Assembly (NCBI RefSeq): GCF_037126465.1
Contig: NC_088205.1
Coordinates: forward strand, 24,563,982-24,627,981
Source: Ornithodoros turicata
Lineage: Eukaryota; Arthropoda; Arachnida; Ixodida; Argasidae
Reading direction: 5' to 3'
DNA: 64,000 bases
Shown piece after piece: positions 43,343 to 53,852 of the stretch. The notes beneath the pieces were generated by a model that saw only the letters and a list, made by a program, of their open reading frames with translations, was not told the DNA's origin and did not search any database. How positions within the stretch are numbered: position 1 is the stretch's first letter; each line of letters starts with the position of its first letter. Both the position numbers and the translations under genes were made by a program.

Positions 43343-43555
43343 CTTCGGTCAAAAGTTCACGGAACACTGGGTATCTCATTTCTCAATCGGAGCGACACTC
43401 TTGCAGCAAGCAGGAGCGGACACACATACGATAGCATAGCCGGCCACCCGTTTCTTATTCGATCTCTTCTTGATACCTAGCAGGCAGCCGCTCGGATAGA
43501 GAAATACGTCGGTGCCTACTGTTCCGTAAACTTTTGTCCCAAGCTACGCTGATCA
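43343..43555. mobile_element. Foldback element with TTTACGGAAC ends, copy 2
   Basis: Left GGTCAAAAGTTCACGGAACA; right, inverted, GGGACAAAAGTTTACGGAAC. The arms are about 55 bp and extend to ATTTCTCAATCGGAGCG (left) and ATTTCTCTATCCGAGCG (right, inverted). Related to 23121-23455. Confidence 0.7.
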
Positions 43556-44141
43556 TGTGGTGAAAACAATTCGTAGCAGGGACATTTACTTCGGGCACAT
43601 TTTTATGCTTCTAAGAGAGATATTCGATTTAATAAGATACGTAAGGTCGGCTTCCCCATATTCTTTCTACACTTTAATTACGTGTGCCAAGATGACTGGA
43701 GGCTAGTTCCATCTCAAATCGAACAATCCGGTACACTTGATGTCTCGAATAAACGGAGAAAAAATATATGTTGAAGCCATCGGTGAGTTAGGAGAAATAA
43801 ACGCTTTCCGAATTCTCTGCGCTGCGCGGTTCGGGAAATAGGAGAGGAGGAAAAAATCTGCCTCTCATAAGAGGACGTAGTCGCGAGCGGGTTTGAGCGT
43901 TAGCTACAAGGCCATATCTTGTCGCATTATAGTAATTTCTTGATCTGGCTTTAGACCACTTAGGGCACAATAGGATCCTTCGTTGGCAGTGCTGTACCGG
44001 TTTTTGTTTGTCTGCAAAAAAATATCAAAATTGACTCAAAGTGCCGAAAAACACCATATTCAATGCAGCTTTCTGGATGATGTACAAAACGGATAAGACT
44101 GAGCTTTATGCCGTTTAATTTGTCATTCATAGGGCTATCGA

Positions 44142-44495
44142 ATGATGTATAATTTGTTGCTCTACTCTGTAAGGAACGTAAGCGATACCTCTTTTAGTAG
44201 CACCATACCACAGAAAAATGACGAATTTCGGAAGCCTTTATCTAAAAAAACCCACCAAAAACGTACCTCAAAAATTTTATATGTTGTAGGTAGTTCCTTA
44301 GACTATGCACAGAAGCAAAATCAAAATTCGGACTTGATCGGTAGACGCACTGTGAATTTTTTGCCAGCCCTATACGCGGAGTGCATTCAAGCGGAGGCAC
44401 CTTGTCCCGCGCGTTGCAAAATCGAATTTTCCAAAGGGACTTTCAACTTCTGTCTTCATATAAAAAGTAATTGCTGTCATTTGAAACCGTTCTGA
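44142..44495 (+). other. Arm ORF in left terminal repeat, start codon lost
   Basis: The last 95 codons match the right-arm ORF (45724-46014). DEFRKPLSKKTHQKRTSKIL, then YVVGSSLDYAQKQNQNSDLI, then GRRTVNFLPALYAECIQ, and a cysteine-bearing end CKIEFSKGTFNFCLHIKSNC. Where the right arm has ATG the left has ATA, so this frame opens only by an unrelated upstream extension. By my hand count most base differences between the arms alter the residue, which argues against purifying selection. Confidence 0.3.
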
Positions 44496-44841
44496 GGTTT
44501 CAAGGTTTCCTTTTTAAGGTTCTGAGCGTTTGCGTTCATAACAATGGTGTAATCTGAATCTAGATTGTGGGGCACCAGATGTGCTCGCAAGTGCGCACAT
44601 GCATTGTAAGTGCTGGGAGCCCGTGAAGAACAGAATGATTACATCTTTGTAAGAGGTATATCTGTTCAGGGTTATTATAAACAAGCATATTTACTGTACG
44701 CATTATGGCAGGAGGGACGCAGTGACTTCCAGTGTTCTTTGAAACATTTCCTTTCCTACGCCCCATGACCTCGGACGGGGGAGATTGCACTGAGGAAAAT
44801 GTTGTTGTGTAGTGTCATACGTACACACTCAAGGCTAATTC

Positions 44842-45180
44842 ATGGTGCCTTTTGTGAACCTTGCCGAAACAGCCCGACCTGGCGCCGCTGTCCAATATGT
44901 TATTCGGTTCGACATGTTGCGACCATGGGAAGGTCCTGATCGCATTTACTCCCTGAAGACACCTTGCGCAAAGTTTCGCCTACACACAGAAGACGCTTCA
45001 CTCACTTCTCGACTACAGAAGTGCACGGAGTGCCCTTATATAGAGTGTGCGACGACAGCTGTATTACTGCAGTGTGTCGTCCTGGTATCACGCCTACCTC
45101 AATGGCCTCTTCGTTGTACAGCGCTGATCGTGTGGATTTCGCTGACTACCGCCTCATACACAAGAAAAAAGTGCTATTGA
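44842..45180 (+). pseudogene. Central foldback gene, 5' frame
   Basis: Begins ATG (MVPFVNLAETARPGAAVQYV), continues IRFDMLRPWEGPDRIYSLKT, and overlaps the next ORF in another frame from about 44964. Either a frameshift or an unseen splice joins the two. No domain recognised. Confidence 0.4.
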
Positions 45181-45431
45181 CAAAGAACTTTCGCTTTGCT
45201 GCGGAGATGGGCGTAGCTGCGATAAAGACTGTGGTTCCAGCAGATCAAGCCGAAGGCGTAACAGAAATGGGCCAGCTATGCAGAAGCTGCTTCAAGTACT
45301 TCACAGCAAAGGTGGCTGAATCACAACATGCAGCAATGTTGCCCACATTTGAAAGAAAATCTAACAAGAACCTGCCATCAAAAGTAACATTAAGCGAAGT
45401 GGCTTCCACAACGGCCTCAAGCAGTTCATGA
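44964..45431 (+). CDS. Central foldback gene, main ORF, unknown protein
   Basis: About 155 codons to a TGA at 45429-45431. It opens at a TTG with a stop not far upstream, so the true start is uncertain. The protein looks coding: VPLYRVCDDSCITAVCRPGI, then TPTSMASSLYSADRVDFADY, then FRFAAEMGVAAIK, then LCRSCFKYFTAKVAESQ, and a Ser/Thr-rich end. Cysteines occur as C-x3-C-x4-C and C-x2-C, which could bind zinc. I do not recognise the family. It lies exactly between the two arms of the foldback element, so it may be its own gene, a captured host exon or a remnant of a transposase. Confidence 0.45.
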   Translation: MRKVSPTHRRRFTHFSTTEVHGVPLYRVCDDSCITAVCRPGITPTSMASSLYSADRVDFADYRLIHKKKVLLTKNFRFAAEMGVAAIKTVVPADQAEGVTEMGQLCRSCFKYFTAKVAESQHAAMLPTFERKSNKNLPSKVTLSEVASTTASSSS

Positions 45432-45723
45432 CACGATCACTCTCATCCACCCGGAATGCTCTGCATAACTTACGTTACCTTCTTACCTTCGTTACCTTGT
45501 CTTCTTCGCTATCAAATTGTTGTTATTCTGTGTACTCTAAATATGCTTCGATATGATCACCGTGGACAAATATATCTCTTATAAAACGCAAAAGTATTCT
45601 AAAGCATTCTGTTCTTCACGGGCTGCCAGCACTTGCAATGCATGTGTGTCATCCCGCAAAAAATGTGAGCACATATTGTTGCTCCACAATCTACATTCAG
45701 TTCACTATTATGAACGCAAGCGC

Positions 45724-46014
45724 TCAGAACGGTTTCAAATGATAGCAATTACTTTTTATGTGAAGACAGAAGTTGAAAGTCCCTTTGGAAAATTCGATTT
45801 TGCAACACGCGGGACACGGTGCCACGGCTTGAATGCGCTCCGCGTATAGGGCTGGCAAAAAATTCACAGTGCGCCTACCGATCAAGTCCGACTTTTGATT
45901 TTTCTTCTGTGCATAGTCTAAGGAACTACCTACAACATATAAAATTTTCGAGGCAAGTTTTTGGTGGGGTTTTTTAGATAAAGGCTTCTGAAATTCGTCA
46001 TTTTTGGGTGGCAT
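45724..46014 (-). CDS. Arm ORF in right terminal repeat, 96 codons
   Basis: ATG in a favourable context (CACCATGCCA on minus), MPPKNDEFQKPLSKKPHQKL, then ASKILYVVGSSLDYAQKKNQ, then GRRTVNFLPALYAERIQAVA, then PCPACCKIEFSKGTFNFCLH, ending KPF and TGA. Cysteines as C-x2-CC and C-x-n-C might bind metal. It is intact here but its left-arm twin has no start codon. Could be real or an accident of the repeat. Confidence 0.3.
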   Translation of the reverse strand: MPPKNDEFQKPLSKKPHQKLASKILYVVGSSLDYAQKKNQKSDLIGRRTVNFLPALYAERIQAVAPCPACCKIEFSKGTFNFCLHIKSNCYHLKPF

Positions 46015-46518
46015 GGTGTTACTGAAAGAAGTATCGCTTACGTTCCAGACAGATTAGAGCAACAAATTATACATCATTCGATAGCCACATAAATGACAAA
46101 CAAAACGGCATAAAGCTCAATATTATCCGTTTTGTACATCGTCCGCAAAGTTGCAATGAATATGGTGTTTTTCGGCACTTTGAGTGAACTTTGATATTTT
46201 TTTGCGGACAAACAAAAACCGGTACAGCACTGTCAGCGAAGGATCCTATTGTGCCCTAAGTGGTCTAAAGCCAGATCAGAAATTTCTATAATGCGACAAG
46301 AAATAGCCTTGTAGCGAACGCTCAAACCCCCGCGCGACGACATCGTCTTATGAGAGGCAGTTTTTTTCCTCCTCTCCTACTTCCCGAACCGCGCAGCGCA
46401 GAGAATTCGGAAAGTGTTTATTTCTCCTAACTCACCGGTGGCTTCAACATATATTTTTTCCCCGTTCATTCGAGACATCAAGTGTACCGGATTGTTCGAT
46501 TTGAGATGGAACTAGCCT

Positions 46519-47220
46519 GTGACTGGCGCCCCTATGCGTCGCCAGAACACCGCATGCAGGCTCGCAAGTAGGAGAAAATGCTAGATCACTGCAGAGAAAC
46601 ACCTGGTGCTGAACGTGCAAGCTATAGTGCAGCAGCTGCGCACGAAGAAAACGCTTGAAGAACAGCGCATGCTCAAACGAAGATGGAGCGATGCGACTCC
46701 CTTCCTGTCGTTCGCAATAGACGCCAGAAAAAGGACAGACTTGCACGAGTATCGATATGCACATATGAGACGTGCTAAAAACGATTTTATATAATATAAC
46801 ATAATGATACAAGTCTGTCACAACAAAGAGGACAAAGCGTTGTGCCAGATGCTCCAGAAACCGGAAGACCTTGTCAGTATCAGTCACTGGTGTCGGCCAT
46901 TTTCTCGCATGCAGTGCATTTGTTTCAATCTACGAACTATGCTCCGAGCCAGTGGAGATATACCTCTGTGGCTGTACCGCTTGTGTTGTCTCGGGGTATA
47001 TAGTTACAGTAACGAGTTACCTCTTTGGGCAAGTAAGTTGTAGCTGCGGTTAGTTCACACTTGTGGTGCGAGAAGTGGTAATACATTATCCGTGTATTAA
47101 AAAGAGCGAGATTCCCCAGAACTTTCCACCGGAAGATGCGAAACAAGTCACAGCTTTCTCCTGCCGTGTAAGCGCGAGCACTGAAAGTCTTCTCTCACGA
47201 TGCCAACAGTGTGTGTGTAT

Positions 47221-47251
<31 letters not shown>

Positions 47252-47400
47252 GGTATAGTGCCCCGACGGTTTCCCTATGAGCATCCGATTGTTGATTGTT
47301 GTGACAAGTGTTCCCCACTATTTCGGGTCTCCCGCCCCCAACTACTGGGATTCCTCCTGTTTTTTTTTTCTTTTTGTCAACATTTTTTTTTCTTTTCCAC
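46519..47400. other. Unassigned spacer with GT and G runs
   Basis: No gene recognised. (GT)n followed by a run of about 18 G at 47209-47253. Confidence 0.5.
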
Positions 47401-47403
47401 CTA

Positions 47404-47485
47404 GCTGTGGCTAAGTGGTCTGGGGTAGCCAGTCGGACTTCATCGTTATTTATATCCCCGTTTTTCTTCCACTATCACATCACAC
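47404..47485 (+). repeat. Dispersed retroposon fragment (family R4)
   Basis: GTGGCTAAGTGGTCTGGGGT, AGCCAGTCGGACTTCATCG and ATATCCCCGTTTTTCTTCC, ending in ATCACATCACACC. Compare 3527-3610, 42485-42560 and 63048-63125. Confidence 0.55.
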
Positions 47486-47781
47486 CATATCGCCTGTTTC
47501 CCCTCTCCCGCCTGGTATTTTTACCCTATATCTACATAGTAGAATGTATTTCCATAATCACACCATTTTCACAGGGAAATTTTATTAGTGACACTGAAAC
47601 ACTCAAAATAGGTGTAAACTTTGCAAAAAAAAAAAAAAAGACAGACAGTTCCTGAGGACAGTGAAAACAGGACAGTGCCCTGACAATGAAACCTGTACAG
47701 CCTATACAGCAACATCTTGTCATCATTGTGCCTTTCATAAATGCGAGCACATGGTGTTGCACTAGGGGTCGTCTTCTGCAC

Positions 47782-48103
47782 GCTCAGAAAAAAGGGTGTG
47801 AAAAGGTGATAACTTCTATAGTTACCACCTAGGTCAACCTAGCATCTGATTGAGGGTGTAAAAGGGTGGTAAAAGAGATTATCATATATCTCAATTACTA
47901 AAAAAAGCCATACACGCCCCTCTATCACCGAATTAGAAGCAGTAACCCTATCATTCGTGACAACGGTTGGCGGACAACGTACTATGCGGTGAAGTTCTCT
48001 TTTGAGAGTGAAGTTGCAGGCAGTACTTTGCAACCTTTTAGGAACAACATATGCGACAACTATCACCTAAAAGGGGTAACTGCTACACCCTTTTTTGTAA
48101 GAG
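47782..48103. mobile_element. Foldback element, AAAAAGGGTGT-type ends, with half MITE inside
   Basis: Left CTCAGAAAAAAGGGTGT and right (inverted) CTCTTACAAAAAAGGGTGTA, followed on both sides by GTTACC and AGGTG words. Inside, 47905-48009 is the right half of a family H hairpin (CCTATCATTCGTGACAACGG, TATGCGGTGAAGTTCTC, ending GAGAGTG). Confidence 0.6.
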
Positions 48104-48289
48104 TATGTGAGACTCTTGATCACCGTCTTTATCCTCAGGGCCTGCAAAATAGTGACTAACTGGATATTCCATAGCAGACGGCAGCAAAAATGCAGAAGTT
48201 GGCATCGGCCAGATGCGTAGTACGCCACTTCTGATATTCCGGCACCGTGCTAACGATAAACATAACACGCATCAGTTTTTGCTTTCTCT

Positions 48290-48510
48290 TCCCCTGTTTG
48301 TTTGTTTGTTTGTTTGTAAGGAAAAAAAAACGAGGAGAAATTGAACTCGTCTCCCGACTTGTTCTGCTACTCCAAACACATAACTTCTCACCCCTCCCCA
48401 CCCCCACCCCCAAAAACTACTTCTCAGGTGCTCCACTCGCAAGTTCGCTATTCACTATTCACATGTTCGCTATTCAGAAGTCCACTATCCACATGTTCAC
48501 TAGAAGTCCA
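48290..48510 (+). repeat. Dispersed repeat family R3, copy 2
   Basis: (GTTT)n at 48297-48318, GAGGAGAAATTGAACTCGTC, TTGTTCTGCTACTCC, CCCCAAAAACTACTTCTCAG and CACATGTTCACTAGA. The same order is found at 61530-61735. Confidence 0.8.
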
Positions 48511-49240
48511 TAATTATCCACTTACCTGACCTTAATGAGGATGTAACATCTGACTTTGAGTATATCACCCCTGTTTGTTCCACTGTTGGGGACGTTGCTC
48601 GTGTGAATACACGGTCTGAGCAGTGGAACAACAACAACAACAACGACAGCAAGTGGTGGAAAAGTGATGATGACATGGGATGCTTCCCCGCAGGTAGCCG
48701 CGGTGGAAATGTAATTAAGGTAATGGGGTTTTCCGCGCGTTGCACCGCAAACGTATAGTTTTGTCTTTCTTTTCGAAACAAGTAATGCAATTGTGGATGG
48801 ATGGTACATGTGCTATAATAAAGTTTTCGAGAGTTGCACTTACCCACCCGGATTTCGTTTCTGAAAGAACTGGAAAGTAATCGAGTTACATTAACTTGAT
48901 AGTTGTACCTATATACAGGGTGTTTCACCTAACGGGATGAAAAATTGTATGAGAAAATGTAATTGTCTGAACATTATGGAGTCAAACCTATTTATATCGG
49001 GGGAGATTTTGCCATCACGTCTGAGCGCTTTTATGGAACATAATTCGCGAGAAATTGAATTTTCCCAAAGTCAACCTCACGTTGTTGTATGTTTATCTTG
49101 TTTTTTTTTGTTTTTTTTTTTGTTTTTTTACAGAAACAAAAAACCACATTTCGGATTTACCCCATTGCACTGCAAAATACATTAGCTACTACTTTGGTAA
49201 TAGCTGAGAAAAATAAAAGCGAAAACCATCGTTTCGAGGC
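48511..49240. other. Unassigned spacer
   Basis: No gene recognised; T-rich runs at 49100-49130. Confidence 0.5.
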
Positions 49241-49972
49241 GTGCAAATTGTCTGCCCTTCCTGTATGGTGAGCTATACTTCCTGTTTCTTTCTCGCTCTT
49301 CTTTCGCGCTCCTTCTTCGGAAATGTAGAGACTGACAGTGTGGCTGCTGCTGCCAGACAATGCCAGGCGGTGATACCGAATATGTTGACCCGTGGTGACA
49401 GGAGGGCATTCTTGTCGGCGATGATACAACCAATGGCGGCACAACAATATCGCCGGGACGTTACAGACAGGTCCTTGTTGCACGCCGTCGATCCAACTTT
49501 GTCGCTTTCCCTCCCAGACCGTTTGCCCCGCTGCCTCTCCTCCCTTCTGCATCGACTTCGCCTCAATGTGGCTTTCGCCCCGCAGTTCAGACAGAGACTA
49601 GGGTATGCTTCAACCAGCTCGTGTTCCAACTGCGGCATAGTGGCAAGCATTCAAGATGCCCTCATCGACTGCCTCTTTATACAGTTCGGAGAGAGCAATG
49701 CTCCAGTCCCAACTGACCTGTATCAACAACAAGCCGCTCAACCTTGCGGCAATCTTGGGTCCTTGTTCTAACCCTGTGCAGCACCGTCAATGCCTCCACT
49801 CATTCTATCTGTCTAGACGTCTACTAGCCTGCTTGAACTCCTCTGACCTGAGTGACCTTAGAGCTTTTGCCATGAATGCGGAGATGTGATCTTCACAGCA
49901 TTACATTTCCGGTGGCCGACCGGATGAACTATATACTATACCCATCAGTTACGACGCACACGCGTGTGTAAT
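49241..49972 (+). pseudogene. I-group LINE C-terminus and 3' UTR
   Basis: The frame 49241-49771 gives TRGDRRAFLSAMIQPMAAQQ, then HAVDPTLSLSLPDRLPRCLS, then SLLHRLRLNVAFAPQFRQRL, then CSNCGIVASIQDALIDC, the zinc motif with H replaced. The frame 49656-49889 continues ERAMLQSQLTCINNKPLNLA and AILGPCSNPVQHRQCLHSF. These match the 15.3-kb copy in order. The RNase H is absent apart from its edge. The 3' UTR (CAGTTACGACGCACACGCGT) runs to the palindrome border at about 49974. Confidence 0.8.
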
Positions 49973-50081
49973 GTGTTAATTGAAGGTAACTTCGCAAACG
50001 TGTATGCGCGCTGCGGCGCAGCCTACCGAATGTGCAACTGAGCGGGTCACTCACAAAACACTAGACGGAAAGAAAACACTA

Positions 50082-50330
50082 CACTCTTAGAAATGAACTT
50101 CACCGCATAGCACGCTCCTAGCCAACCATCATCTCGAATGATATCGTTATCTGCCCTGATTTGTTGAAAACGGGAGGCGTATGCCTTTTTTGTGACAATT
50201 ATGAGCAGCATAAGTGTCACAAAAAAGGTGTACGCCTCCCGTTCCCAACAAATCAGGGCAGATCACGATATCATTCGAGATGATGGTTGGGTAGGAGCGT
50301 GCTATGCGGTGTTGTTCATTTTTAAGAGTG
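50082..50330. mobile_element. Hairpin MITE copy 7 (family H), in palindrome left arm
   Basis: Ends CACTCTTAGAAATGAACTTC and complement. TA at 50080-50081 and 50331-50332. The other arm of the palindrome has the empty site, with a single TA at 52423-52424. Confidence 0.95.
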
Positions 50331-50397
50331 TAGGCAGTCGCATTATTGAAGAGCAAATAACGGTTGCAAACACGTGTTTGCCTCCTTCCAGACCCGA

Positions 50398-50871
50398 CAC
50401 TCTTAAAAATGAACTTCACCGCATAGCACGCTCGTAGCCAACCATAATCTCGAATGATATCGTTATCTGCCCTGGGGGCTTAATCGCTTCATCGTCGTTA
50501 CGGTCGTTACAAGCTAACGAGTGGCGATAAATTTAAAAAGGTGTGCACGTGGTAAAACACGTGCACGGCGCTCTTCGCGCGATACGTGAAGGCCATGGTA
50601 CACGTCACGCGCAATGTGTCACGTGCCCACCTTTTTGAATTTCCCGCCGCTCGTTAGCTTGTAACGACCGTAACGACGATGAAGCGATTAAGCCCCCTGA
50701 TTTGTTGAAAATGGAGGCGTACGCCCTTTTTTGTGACACTTATGCTGTTCATAATTGTCACAGAAAAGGCGTACGCCTGCCGTTTTCAACAAATCAGGGC
50801 AGATAACAATATCATTCGAGATTATGGTTGGCTAGGAGCATGCTATGCGATGAAGTTCATTTTTAAGAGTG
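50398..50871. mobile_element. Hairpin MITE copy 8 (family H), composite with inner foldback
   Basis: Ends CACTCTTAAAAATGAACTTC and complement. GA at 50396-50397 and 50872-50873 is the 2-bp duplication; the opposite arm has one copy (complement of 52358-52359). The left arm is broken after TATCTGCCCT by the 224-bp foldback at 50474-50697 and resumes with TGATTTGTTG. Confidence 0.95.
50474..50697. mobile_element. Foldback family G (GGGGGCTTAATC ends) inside MITE 8
   Basis: Ends GGGGGCTTAATCGCTTCATC and complement; inner arms TCGTTACAAGCTAACGAGTG and CACGTG-containing stems. A T borders each side (50473, 50698) where the uninterrupted MITE has a single T, so the apparent target duplication is only one base. 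Confidence 0.9.
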
Positions 50872-52300
50872 GACGTTTGTGCAGTGAGCGCTCATCAAGC
50901 TGGCCATCTTGCGCTCTAACGAAACTTGTAGCCAGCTCGCGGTGGTGGTAAGTAAGAGATAAGTAAAGACATGGAAATAGGGGTCCATTCAGGTTTCATG
51001 GTACCATACGGTTGATTTTTTGCAGTGTGGTATCCGGCATCCGTCAGTCGAGTCGTTGACATGAGTAGAGTAATCACGACATGAACAGTGATCAAGTGCT
51101 GTCTGCATCGAACAACACAAGCGGAGAATGCTTTAACCAGTAAGTTCCTGGTATAGTTCCTTTCATTTTTTTTTCTTTTTTGCATGTGCATGTTAACTCA
51201 TTTCAGTGTTGGAAACAGATCCGTTTAGCTGTCCACTCCTCTTGCACGCATATAAAACTTACTTAGTAGCTGAGATGTACAATATTTTCGCTTTGTGCGC
51301 CAACAGTTGAGATGTATGTATAAGAGAAAATTTTGCCAGTCACGGATGCTATGACTTTCAATACCGGATAAGCTACTTCCGGGCATTTCTGTTGTGTACA
51401 GAGCTATGATACATGTACTGCGTTATTCAGGTCAGGTCTAACGTTGCTTTCATAATAATCTTGCATACGGGGGATGGTTATTTCAGAGAAACATGTATGA
51501 GCGTACGAGGACATGGACATTTATATTGCTTGCCATGTGAAGACACTTTAGTGTATAAGCAAGACCTTAAAAATGACTGCATGAAATGAAGTCATTTTTA
51601 AGGTCAGATTTACACACTAGACCTCACACGGCAAGCAGTATAAATGTGCCTGTACTCGTACGCTCGAGAAACCAGATGTTTCGAGAAACCAGAGAAACCC
51701 ATGTTTCTCTGAAATAACCATCCCCCGTATGAAAGATGACTATCAAAGAAACGTTATACCTGACCTGAATAACCCAGTATCATAGCTTTGTACAACAGAA
51801 ATGCCCGGAAATAGCGTATTCGATGTCAAAAGTGACAGAAACAGTGACTGACAATTTTTTTCTCTGATACGTACGTATCAACTGTTGGCGCACAAAGCGA
51901 AAAGATCGTACGTCGCAGCTACTAAGTAAGTTTGATATACGTGCAAGAGGAGTGGACAGCTAACAGGTTCTCTTCCCAATACTGGAATGAGTTAACACAC
52001 ACATGCAAAAAAAAAAAAAAAAACGAAAGAAGAAACAGTGGCACATCCAAGGAACTTTACTTGTGATAGCATTCTCCGCATTGATCACTGTTCATGTCAT
52101 GATTACTCTAGTCATGTCAACGACTCGACTCACGGATGCCGGACGCCACACGGCCAAATATCAACCATATTGTACCATGACGCATGAATGGACCCATACC
52201 CCTATTCTTTACATCTCTCTCACTTAGCACTACGGCGAGCTGGCTAAAAGTGTTGTTAGAGCGCAAGATGGCCAGATTGATGAACGCTCACTGCACAACC

Positions 52301-52343
52301 CCATTCCTTCCCCATTTTTTCTTTCTTTCAATCAATCAATCAA
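52301..52343 (+). mobile_element. 43-bp retroposon-like insert in palindrome right arm
   Basis: TCACTGCACAACC at 52288-52300 and 52344-52356 flanks the insert (13-bp duplication). The content CCCCATTTTTTCTTTCTTTC followed by (AATC)n resembles the 3' end of family R4. The opposite arm lacks it. Confidence 0.7.
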
Positions 52344-52528
52344 TCACTGCACAACCATCGGGTCTCGAAGGAGGCAAACACGTTTTTGCAACCGTTATTT
52401 GCTCTTCAATAATGCGACTACCTAGTGTTTTCTTTCCGCCTAGTGTTTTGTGAGTGACCCGCTCAGTTGTTCATTCGGTACGATGCGCCGCAGTGCGCAT
52501 ACACGTTTGCGAAGTTAGCTTCAATTAT

Positions 52529-53224
52529 AAAATTATTATTTGAGTTTAACAAAAAGTACCTCTGAGATTTTTTTGCTACCTCTTTCTAGGAAGAGGGTGC
52601 ATCGAATGACACCTTCATCACGCTTCTATCCCGACCTCCTCACACCGAATTTTTCGGTAAAATATGTGCATTTTGTCGAATTTTTTGCAACTTCCCGATT
52701 TTTTACTGCGGGTTACAGTGCACCGGCGAGGTTGGATGTTTTTGTGTTGAAAGTACAGCATGGAGGCTATACGACAAAAAAAATTTGAAGAAGAAATTTC
52801 AGAATTTTATATTGCAAAAAATTAGTAAACTTGCATAAACTTTGCACATTTCGTGCACGCCACGAGCGTCGAGCCCGTCGAGTGTGATGGTGAAAACTGG
52901 TTACATGAACTGGTAAAATGAACTCTCCCCTATCAAAAAAGACGCTTTTTAACATGCTACGTGCCCTACGTGGGCCGTAATGCTTGCGTAAAACGACATA
53001 GGTTTTCGCCAAGCACTGCATCTTTGAGGGGCTCTGCACCCCATAAATTTCAATTTCGTCAGAAAAGACCGATGTTCTGTTGCTTTTGGAGTCATAAGGA
53101 ACCAGTAAAAAAATTAACATAAAATTCTAGGGAGGTCGAGCGGCACCTCTGGATCACTTGGCGTGGAATGGCCCACCTGAGTTTATACATGACATTCTCG
53201 GGTAAATATAAACAAGCCCCCGCC
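52529..53224. other. Unassigned spacer
   Basis: No gene recognised. Confidence 0.5.
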
Positions 53225-53475
53225 ACGAAGGCTTCGGGTCCTTCCGTGACTAAGGACGCTCCGAACCAGCCGCCATGCACTATTATATCTTTCGCTTTCC
53301 TGATCATGTTGAAAAGGAGAGGCGTACGCCTTCTGTGGCAATTTGAATTGCCACAAAAGGGCATATATGACTTTCTCTCTCCCCAACTCAGAAACGATAA
53401 ACCAAGTATGAAGTATGAATCAAGTATCAATCGGCACAGTGGTTGGCGCAGAGCGGATTCGCTATGAAACCGGAT
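53225..53475. mobile_element. Degraded family H hairpin (GCGCCAACC type)
   Basis: The core AAGGAGAGGCGTACGCCTTC and the inverted right part (CTCTCTCCCCAACTCAGAAA, CGATAAACC, GTGGTTGGCGCAGAGC) align with MITE 4; ends are lost. Confidence 0.65.
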
Positions 53476-53852
53476 GTCGTTTTGGCACAAAACAGGAAGC
53501 TGTGAAAACAGCATCTATACGTTTTTGCGTATGTGTAATCTGACTTTGATCTCCTTCTTGGTGTATTTTCCTAATATAAATTTCTCCAATGTAAGCTTAG
53601 GAGTGACGATGCACTATGAAACGCGGTGGTTTGGTACGCCTCAGTATAACACGCACGGTTATAGCCGCGGTTACGTGAACGCGACAGGAACGGGCCGAGT
53701 TGATTTATAGCAGCAAATCCTCTTTAATCACGCCGTGCCGACCAATCTTCTACGGTGGATTGATGAGAGGAGGCGCGATAAGTCAACTCGACCCGTTTCT
53801 GTCGGGCTCGTGTAACCGCGGTTTATGATATGAAGTGGCGCAATCGCAGCTG

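Larger units (their letters stand above)
43700..46518. mobile_element. Large foldback transposon with about 1-kb terminal inverted repeats
   Basis: Left arm 43700-44702 and right arm about 45530-46518 are inverted copies that can be followed base by base with few differences. The outer end is AGGCTAGTTCCATCTCAAAT (left) and its complement (right). The flanks ATGACTGG (43692-43699) and GTGACTGG (46519-46526) match at 7 of 8 positions, so an 8-bp target duplication is likely. The 0.83-kb centre holds an ORF. Long arms plus an 8-bp duplication would suit a hAT-sized staggered cut or a foldback type; the family is not identified. No transposase motif is visible. Confidence 0.9.
49975..52528. mobile_element. 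Giant palindrome (foldback) of 2.55 kb
   Basis: Left arm 49975-51578 and right arm 51590-52528 are inverted copies around an 11-nt centre (GACCTTAAAAATGACT at 51563-51578 and its complement at 51590-51605). Matching words run to the outer end (TAATTGAAGGTAACTTCGC left, TAATTGAAGCTAACTTCGC right, inverted). The left arm carries hairpin MITEs 7 and 8 and the right a 43-bp insert; removing these makes the arms about equal, near 0.9 kb. Arm divergence looks like several per cent. No coding sequence. It could be a very large MITE or an inverted duplication. Confidence 0.9.

Noticed and set aside
47209..47253. (GT)n plus poly(G) as a regulatory or recombination element
   Set aside because: Simple-sequence run only; nothing else nearby supports a role, and homopolymer length may be unreliable.
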